From: Medicago truncatula
Taxonomy: Eukaryota > Streptophyta > Magnoliopsida > Fabales > Fabaceae
Assembly (NCBI RefSeq): GCF_003473485.1
Contig: NC_053042.1
Span: 30,429,262-30,493,261 of the forward strand
DNA length: 64,000 bases
Reading direction: 5' to 3'
Position 1 is the first letter of the stretch. Each line of letters starts with the position of its first letter. This document shows positions 57,072 through 64,000 of the stretch, piece after piece. The position numbers and the translations under genes are program-made. The notes beneath the pieces are model-generated. The model searched no databases. It was not told where the DNA came from and worked only from the letters and a program-made list of their open reading frames with translations.

Positions 57072-57229
57072 GAAAAAACAATGGAGTACCATCAAGTATA
57101 TTTGTGTTTCATATCACAAATATGATAAGTCTTTTCGTGAATTCGATGAAAATCACACCAATAAAATACTTTGTGTGGAGCAAGTAATAATCAAGCAACC
57201 AAACAAAGTGTATGGAAGTTATAAACACA

Positions 57230-57906
57230 TAGAGGTGTCAAATGGGCCGGCCCGGCCCAGCCCGGCCCAAGCCCGAGAGGCCCGACTATAGAAATGGGCC
57301 AGCCCGGCCCGGCCCGTTTATGATTGGGCTGTGAAATCTAGAGCCCGGCCCGGCCCGGGTGGGCCATGGGCCAGCCCGGCCTGGCCCGTTTATGTTTTAT
57401 TTTTAAATTTTATTCACTTTTTTTATAAATTTTCTTACGTATTAGTTACTCACCATTATTTTTTTGCTAAAATATGATTGGATGGACATAAAAATATAAA
57501 TAATTTTTACATTAACATTGAATAATAATTAAACTCAAGATTATTCTTTCAATTAAATCAAATTAATAATTTATAAACTTTAAAATTTTAAAACTGTAAG
57601 CTAAATTCATCCATATTTATTAAGTTTATTTATTTAAATATTTTTTTGTTAATAAATTTTAAATTAGTTGATAATTTTTTTAAAAAATATGTTGTTTTTT
57701 AACAAAAATAAAATGAAATATGGGCCAATGGGCCGGCCCAAAGCCCGGTGGGCCAGCCCGGCCCGGCCCAACTTTTGTCTGGCCCAAATGGGCTTGGGCC
57801 GAAAAAGCCCGAGCGCATTTTTTGGTTAGTTTTTTAGGCCCGGCCCGGCCCAAAAATATGGGCCAATGGGCCGGCCCATGAGCCCGGCCCATTTTTGACA
57901 GCTCTA
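57230..57906. mobile_element. hAT-type non-autonomous element with 8-bp target duplication
   Basis: The left end TAGAGGTGTCAAATGGGCC and the right end GGCCCATTTTTGACAGCTCTA are inverted. Dense GGCCCGG/CCGGGCC repeats occupy both subterminal regions, and an AT-rich core lies between. A perfect 8-bp duplication, TAAACACA, occurs at 57222-57229 and 57907-57914. The length is 677 bp, with no coding capacity. Confidence 0.92.
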
Positions 57907-57914
57907 TAAACACA

Positions 57915-58330
57915 AGCTAAAAGTAGAAAACAGCGAGAGAAAAGAAAGAGAGAACACACGATATTTGTTTACCCAGTTTGGTCCAAAACTGACCTAATTT
58001 GGGGGAAAGAGCAACCCTCCGTTCCACTATAATTATAAGCAACTTTACTATCAATGGGTTACAAGAATAAGTTTCCAAACCTAATTCTACCCAAAGTCCC
58101 AATCTCTTCCCGTGACTGTGACCAAGAGACTCAATCATAATAGTGTTTCCCAAGGTGAATCAACCTCAATCTTAGTGTTTGTTGCCAAGAGCAAACTCTA
58201 TAGAAACCCTAGTTTTCTTGTTGACTTCTAAACCGTTGTTTTCAGCCCCCCTCTATCTCAAGGTTTACTCTGATACAAAGTCTATATTTATAGAGAAATA
58301 TAACTTATAAATTTGGAACGAATATCACAC
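57915..58330. repeat. Probable LTR-type repeat interrupted by the hAT element
   Basis: Phrases such as ATTTGTTTACCCAGTTTGGT and AACCTCAATCTTAGTGTTTG recall LTR/leader sequence of plant retrotransposons. Sequence left of the hAT insertion (57082-57221) may belong to the same unit. The assignment is tentative. Confidence 0.35.
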
Positions 58331-58334
58331 TGAA

Positions 58335-59468
58335 GATACATTTCTTTTGTTTTTTTCTTCTTCGGTGAAAGAATATTTGCATCAAAAATATAATATTCCC
58401 TTTCAAAATATATTTGCATCAAATTGTCAAAAAATTGAATGGGAGAATGTAATGATGAATGTTGTTTGGTATAGTTTTTCCTAGTGTTACTCCTATACTA
58501 TGTTGATATCACATCTCAAAAAATTGAGGGCGAGATGTAAATATATGATGTTAAACAAAAATAAGTATAGGACAACATCATAATACATTTACATTAATAT
58601 AATGTTATGTAGTATAAAATATTTGACAACTAAATCTAAATTTGTAGTACAAAATGATGGAAGGAGAAGGTTTGTTATCCCTCACGTGCCTTCCGAAGAA
58701 TTGGGGAACACAAAATGATGGTGCCGGATAAGGTGGAAACTAATCAGAACAATCCCAAATCCAAATTGATTTGGAATATAAGATGGAGAGAAACAAACCC
58801 CTTTGACCATGTTCATACTAACCCCACACCTATTGAAACGAAAGCCTTTGTCGACTCTTTGTATTAAAGGTCAACGGTGAAACCATGACATCATAATTCA
58901 TAACTCAACCCCCAAAAGAAAATTAAGAATAAAAGAAGAAGAAGAAAAGAAGTTGATGTTTAAGAATGAAGAATATGGAAAAAGGAAGGGTATTTACAGA
59001 ATCAGGACATGTAAATACCGTAAATATAGTCAATAGGATTATATGAACATGTAAAACGTTCCAAATTGACCCAAAGTTTGCTGATTAGTCAAACCTCGTC
59101 TGCATAACTTTTTTGTGGTCCACATTGCACCGATAGTTTCTGTGATCCATAACGCACATAATCTTCTATAAACTAATGTGTTTGATTAATTTGCAAATTC
59201 TCACCATAAAATCATGCACACTTATCTAGTAAATATGAACACTAGGCTCGTTATAGTGCACTACAACACGGGGGAACCCAAATGTATTTAGGTCTGTGTT
59301 GATGTCACACTGTTTGATTTGAAAAATCAACTAGACCAAATTAGTGGTCATCTAAACCACAAAGACACGAGACAGGTGGACAGTACGTGTTGAGTATCAC
59401 TGCATGTTGACCAACCAAGATGGAAACATCCAATTTACCCGAATGAAGCTATGAAACGACGACTAACG

Positions 59469-59538
<70 letters not shown>

Positions 59539-60055
59539 TATCAAGTTTCACTGTAGTTCCCCTAAAAAAATAGTTTAAGTGTAATAAATTTTTCTCTTTA
59601 TTTTTATCATTTTAAAAATATTAAATAACTAAATTTTATCTCGTAAGTGTAGTTTAATTGTTAGTTACCAAGAACATTATTTGAGACCAAATTTAGAACC
59701 TCGAATCCTTTACTTCTAGACACTTAAAGTGTGAATTCAGTCTCTAATCTACTTGACCAAAATAAAACTAAAATTTTAAAGTAAGAGTATAAATTCTCTT
59801 GTATCTTATTATTTTTTGATGGTGTAAATCTTAAAATTGACCACTTCAAATTTGAAATCATCAACATGGACATTTAATGACTATAGTCATAACATCTTGA
59901 GATGGAAGAAAAAGAAAAGAAAATATAACTCTTGAGATGAAATAAAAAAATATAAGTTATTTTGTATTCCCTTTATTTCAAATTATATGACATTTTGAAC
60001 ATTTCACACAAATTAAGAAGTGTAATTAATGTCAATGACAGGTGGTTATGAAGCT
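58335..60055. other. Gene-free stretch
   Basis: No coding region was found. AAAATATAATATTCCC and related phrases repeat at 58380-58440. The (AT)n run at 59467-59534 is listed separately. The phrase CACTACAACACGGGGGA at 59260 looks like a CACTA end but has no partner. Confidence 0.4.
59467..59534. repeat. (AT)n microsatellite
   Basis: A nearly pure AT run of about 66 bp, the longest in the window. Confidence 0.92.
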
Positions 60056-60059
60056 TGCA

Positions 60060-60476
60060 TTGTTCCAAAAGGTTATTTTTTCAATAGTGTTTACAATTTT
60101 TTTACAACAATCAGCAAATCATCACATCATTGCAAATGATAGCCTTGTTTTTTGGCATCAAGATGTTCCTCTAAAAGTTAATCCTTTCGTGTGACATCTA
60201 CTTCTCAACCATCTTCCAACAAAAGACAACTCGATTAAAAGATGAGTGATTCTGGCTACTTCTCAAACTTGTGTGGGAGGGTGTGGCACTTTAGAAGACA
60301 TGACTCATCTTTTTCTTCATTGTGACTATAATTGTCAAGTTTGGATCACTGTTTATGATTGGTTTGACTTTGTCGTGGTCAATTCGTACCATACTTCTGT
60401 TCATTTGACTCAATTCGGTGCCTTAGAAGGCTTCTCTAAATACAATCGCGACGTTATTCAATTAAAAGTCATCTAA
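60060..60476 (+). pseudogene. LINE fragment with zf-RVT zinc-binding motif
   Basis: The reading is SLVFWHQDVPLKVNPFV, a stop, then HLPTKDNSIKR, a stop, then VILATSQTCVGGCGTLEDMT, HLFLHCDYNCQVW. This is the C-x3-C ... H-x4-C tail of a plant LINE reverse transcriptase. Two in-frame stops stand where Trp and Gly/Arg are usual. It is smaller than and diverged from the copy at 47974. Confidence 0.75.
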
Positions 60477-60479
60477 ACC

Positions 60480-61834
60480 AACAAGAACATAATTTGGTTA
60501 TAATGACTTCTAAAAAAAAACAAATCAAACCAAACCAAACCAATGCGGTTATGGTTAGTTTGTTTTTTTCTTTCTTACTAGACAACATTTAATTTAAGAA
60601 ACTGGCCAACAATTTTGATTATGCTAATTGCAACAATTATCAATTATCTCCAAATAAACTTAAGGCATAAGGTGCAACAATTAACGATTAATTTCAATTA
60701 CAAAATCTGCAACAATTAACTACATTAAAACAATTAAGCATAAACATAAGAAAAAACATGTTATCAGATCGCGTAAACCCTTTCTCTCTCTAAATGAATC
60801 AATTAGTTTCTTTTTTAAGTGAATCGAAAATGATATACATATTTGTACGTATAAAATTAATTGGAAAAAGAAGAAGAAAAAGGAATAAATGTGTGTTTGG
60901 ATCAAATTATTGTTCCTTATGTTTGCGATTTGGTTTGATTCAAATGGGAAAACAAAATCCGTAAACCAAACCAAATGGCACAGTTGAGTGAAAAAGTGGC
61001 TGAAATACAATTAGGTTGGTTCGGTTTTTAACAATTCCCCTATAATAGTATACACCATTTTTTTAATCTTAACCAATGTCCACGTATATGGTCATGGTTG
61101 AAGCCACTAGTAAAAAAGTGAAAACCAGCCCTTTGCTTGCTCCATAGTCACGACAAAAGAGGCAGAACCACACCATACCACAACAGTGACACCAGAATCA
61201 TAACCAGAACCGGGTCTCACTCACCACACAACACATCTTACAAGTACTACAATTGACTGCATGTCTTGTTTCCTAGTAACCACGTCGTAACAATCCTCAT
61301 AAATAAACACTATACCCTATAATTGTTACTATTATAATTACTATTACCCCACCTGTAGCAGCCTAACTAAACCATGAATTAAAATAGAATTAATGTTCCA
61401 TATTATTGATCCATCATTTTTCACGTAGGTAGTAGGGTTGTGCTGTTGTACGTGGAAGTCTTCTTCAATAAACGACAAAAAATCCTCCTCCTACTACTCA
61501 CTATGATAATCTCAAATCAAACCAAAGACACAACACACCTACACTTTGTTTCCACCCAAAATTTTAAAAAATAAAAAATACAACTGGCAATATATTTTTA
61601 CACCTTCCAAGCCCTAATTTAATAATATTTTTGTTTACCACAAGTTCACTCTATTTTGCCTCGATATTTTAACCTATCTAGATTTGAATCACGAACTCTC
61701 CTCATTCCTTCCTCAGTGTCTCTTCTTCTATTTAACTCTCTTTAAACAAACTTCAAACCTCTTCAATTTTCTCTCAACTTCTTCTTCACAATTACAACAC
61801 TTAGGTTTTGTTTGGGAAACCATTAATTTTCTAT
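60480..61834. promoter_or_regulatory. Upstream region and 5' leader of the DUF4378-type gene
   Basis: AACCAAACCAAACCAA at 60527-60542 and GGTTGGTTCGGTTTTT at 61013-61028 may be the ends of a small inverted-repeat element. The last 100 bp before the start (61735-61830) are CT-rich (CTTCTTCTATTTAACTCTC, CTCAACTTCTTCTTC), typical of a plant 5' UTR. No TATA box was chosen. Confidence 0.4.
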
Positions 61835-62653
61835 ATGATGGCTGCTCAGAAGCACTTACATGAGCTACTCAAAGAAGATCAAGAACCATTTCTTCTAAAC
61901 AATTACATTTCACACAAACGTAACCAAATAAAAAGATCTTCCTCATACACCACTTTACAATTGAAGAAACAAAAACCACCACCAACAAGAACAATTAACC
62001 TATGCAAAAATGCTTGTTTTTTCTCATTCCAAAACACACCAGATATAAGAAAATCACCACTTTTCGAACTCTCATCACCGGTGAAAAGTCCTCTTAGAAT
62101 CCCTGCTAAAACAGCATCACTTTTACTTGAAGCAGCTCTAAAAATTCAGAGTAAAAAACCCAACAGCAAAAACAAATCCTTTGGTGTTTTTGGTTCGTTT
62201 TTCAAGAAACTAACACAAAGAAACAGAAGCAAAAAGAGTGAAAATGAAGAAAATGTTTCTGTTAAAGATATTTTGAGGTGGGATTCTTCTATAGGAAGAA
62301 GACATAGAAAATCCTTCAACAGCATAGTTGAAGAAGAAGAAAACAAAGGCTTTGAAGTGTGTTCTTGCAATGGAAGACCAAGTTGTAGTGGTGTTTGGTC
62401 TGAGAGTAATGAAGATAAATCTTTGGATATGGAAACTTCAAGTAGTGGTCATTCTTGTGAATCTGTTGAAGAGGTTGAGTTTGTGATGAGCAAGAAGAAA
62501 GAAAATGTAGATTGTGCTTGTTTTGATCCTCATGGATTTTTCTGTGAAAGCCCTTTTCGTTTTGCTCTTGAAAGGAGTGCCTCCTCTTCCTCCGGCCGTC
62601 GTACGCCGGAGTTTTCCTCGCCGGCAGAGTCACCTAGGCGCCCCCAAATAGAG
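61835..62653 (+). CDS. DUF4378-type protein, first exon (gene continues beyond window)
   Basis: The start is at the tandem ATGATG (61835/61838), giving (M)MAAQKHLHELLKEDQEPFL, the conserved opening of a family of plant proteins with a C-terminal DUF4378 domain. Other family blocks follow: CKNACFFSFQNTPDIRKSPL, FELSSPVKSPLRIPAKTASL, LLEAALKIQSKKP, then a basic Ser-rich stretch and VSVKDILRWDSS. Near the end are FFCESPFRFALERSASSSS and TPEFSSPAESPRRPQIE. The reading ends at a donor GAG|GTTTGT at 62653. The remaining exons, including the DUF4378 domain, were not found before the window edge. Function is unknown; the SP-rich, basic composition would fit a TRM-like or nuclear scaffold protein, but that is speculation. 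Confidence 0.8.
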
Positions 62654-62756
62654 GTTTGTCATTTTCTTAATAAAAAAAATAATAATATTATTATATATGC
62701 TTTTATTCTTTAAGAAAATGTGTTTCATAAAATTTATGATTTTTTTAAGGTGACAA

Positions 62757-62924
62757 CTAGGGTATCCATGGAAGAATAGTGGGTAATTTACCCCAATCAA
62801 TACACATTAGCCACATAAGCATATTTTTAAGTGGTATCTATAAACTATCTTGACCCCACCAACAAATTGTTCATTTTCATTGGTTGGTGGGTAAATTACC
62901 CACCATTCTTCAAAGGTAATCTAG
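62757..62924. mobile_element. MITE with GGGTAATTTACCC arms, copy 2
   Basis: It has the same arms and core as 10037-10193: AGAATAGTGGGTAATTTACC and GGTAAATTACCCACCATTCT, with CACATTAGCCACATAAGCA between. It lies about 100 bp into the intron of the DUF4378-type gene and has about 11 extra bases in the middle (AAGTGGTATCT). Confidence 0.75.
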
Positions 62925-62983
62925 AAAAAACATTTTTTTAAACTTAGTTTTTAAATTTGCCTTAATTTTTTTTTAGTCTATAT

Positions 62984-63097
62984 CCAATAGCTCGGTTGAC
63001 AGGGCAATATTGTTATGTCTATGAGTCGGTGTTCGAACCCGGATACTCCACCTATTCATTTTAAAAAGTGAATTCTAGCCATCAGACTTCTTGACAA
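62984..63097 (+). mobile_element. tRNA-derived SINE
   Basis: CAATAGCTCGGTTGACAGGG (A-box region) and GGTGTTCGAACCCGG (B box) are followed by the stretch ATTCATTTTAAAAAGTGAAT and TCTAGCCATCAGACTTCTTG. In my recollection this tail recurs with this SINE type in Medicago-like genomes. It lies within the intron of the last gene. Confidence 0.7.
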
Positions 63098-63099
63098 TA

Positions 63100-64000
63100 A
63101 AAAAGTAGTCGATAACTATTAATTTTTATTTATTTTAGTCATTGTATTTCTTTTTTAGAGATTAAACAAGAGATTAAAAATAAAAAAAGTCCTCTAATAA
63201 TAGCTACAAAAATATTATTATGTAGAAGTTGGGGTTCAAACCTCGTACTCTCTGCACTAGGATACTTGACTGATAAAAAAGACAAAAATTAAAAGTATTT
63301 AGATGAGATGATAATATAAATAAGAGATATCTTTTCTCTTAATTAGAGATTCTGCATTTGAATCAAGCCATATATGCCCTTTTTTTTGTGGTGTGAGATT
63401 CGAACTACGAACGTTTTATATATTATGTATTGTCCTTACCAATTGAATTAAGCTTACTGAAACTTTATGTGGGATTAAAAATACTAATTTTTAGGTAAAA
63501 AGAAAATAAAGATTAAAGTTAAAATATAGACTAAACTGAACAACTCATAATTTATACGAGATTAAAAAAGATATTTAACATTTTATTTTAACATGGTTGT
63601 GTCTCCTAATTCTATGAACAATGTATTTAAGAGGACAAATTTCGTCATCCAACCGTTTAGTTTCCATTTCCGTATAAATTCTTGTAAAGTACTAAAATTA
63701 GTTTCTCATAATTACTCTAATAAGAATATAATTAATCATTTTTGAAAATAAATTTATGGTATATCAGCTGATTTTGCAGCGAGTTGGACCACCATATTTA
63801 ACTCGTGAGTTTGCCGTGTTTGTTTGTACTGTTGTGTTTGTTTTTGTCGGCAAATAGATCCAGATCCTATGACTGATATATTTGCCGGAAATTTGTTTTC
63901 TTTTGACAATTATACCCTTCAATTTTTTCCAAAATCTGTTAAATATAAGCACTTAAAACATGGTTACATAAGTCAATTCAGTTCAATAGTTTTGTTCGGT
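63100..64000. other. Intron or downstream sequence of the last gene, with SINE remnants
   Basis: GGGGTTCAAACCTCGTACTC at 63231 is another B-box-like SINE piece. No further exon of the DUF4378-type gene could be recognised up to the window end. Confidence 0.4.
63378..63456 (-). mobile_element. tRNA-derived SINE, reverse orientation
   Basis: On the minus strand, TAAGCTTAATTCAATTGGTA, then GGACAATACATAATATATAA, GTTCGTAGTTCGAATCTCAC and a short A run form an A box, a B box and a tail. The layout matches the SINE at 35902. Confidence 0.65.

Noticed and set aside
57680-57913. Frame of 77 codons rich in Gly, Pro and Ala
   Set aside because: It translates the GGCCCGG repeats of the hAT element and is not a protein gene.
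59255-59290. CACTACAACACGGGGGA as a CACTA left end
   Set aside because: No TTGTAGTG partner downstream and no subterminal repeats.

Overview
This window looks like nuclear DNA of a flowering plant, most likely a legume of the Medicago/Trifolium type. It is AT-rich, its genes are broken by GT-AG introns, and the space between genes is packed with small transposons, LINE tails and tRNA-derived SINEs. The species is inferred from general familiarity with the repeat families and proteins; no database search was possible.

Only a few loci look like working host genes. (1) 1-1089, + strand: the 3' half of an RNase III-like gene (RTL2 type) that runs off the left edge. (2) 19771-23536, +: a two-exon AGC VIII protein kinase of the KIPK type, apparently complete. 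(3) 39731-42179, +: a four-exon RLPH2-type phosphatase, complete at 311 codons. (4) 61835-62653, +: the first exon of a DUF4378-type protein that runs off the right edge. (5) 26810-28585, +: a three-exon open gene derived from a CACTA transposon, either a mobile-element gene or a co-opted one.

Broken genes make up much of the rest. They include an aspartic protease with an Asp-Pro-Gly active site and a frameshift (1768-2960, -), a FAR1/MULE-type protein (about 3880-4628, -), three damaged RLPH2 copies (25776-26053, 28690-29430, 36248-38245), one cyclin C exon (31746-31892), and an ABHD17-like first exon inside a Helitron (about 33320-33450).

Layout: 0-5 kb holds RTL and two pseudogenes. 5-18.5 kb is a gene-free stretch of MITEs, a hAT relic, a CACTA end and LINE fragments. 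18.5-23.7 kb is the kinase gene. 24-31 kb is a mosaic in which RLPH2 fragments alternate with CACTA transposase pieces. 31-36 kb holds the cyclin fragment and a Helitron inside another element. 36-42.2 kb is the main RLPH2 pair. 42.2-61.7 kb is repeat-rich and gene-free, with several elements whose target-site duplications can be read directly. 61.8-64 kb is the start of the last gene.

I found no operon-like, CRISPR-like or defence-like system. The most unusual structures are the RLPH2/CACTA mosaic, the Transpos_assoc-Transposase_24 gene, a family of perfect palindromes (GGCAGTTAACTGCC type) at two distant loci, and nested insertions with clean target duplications.
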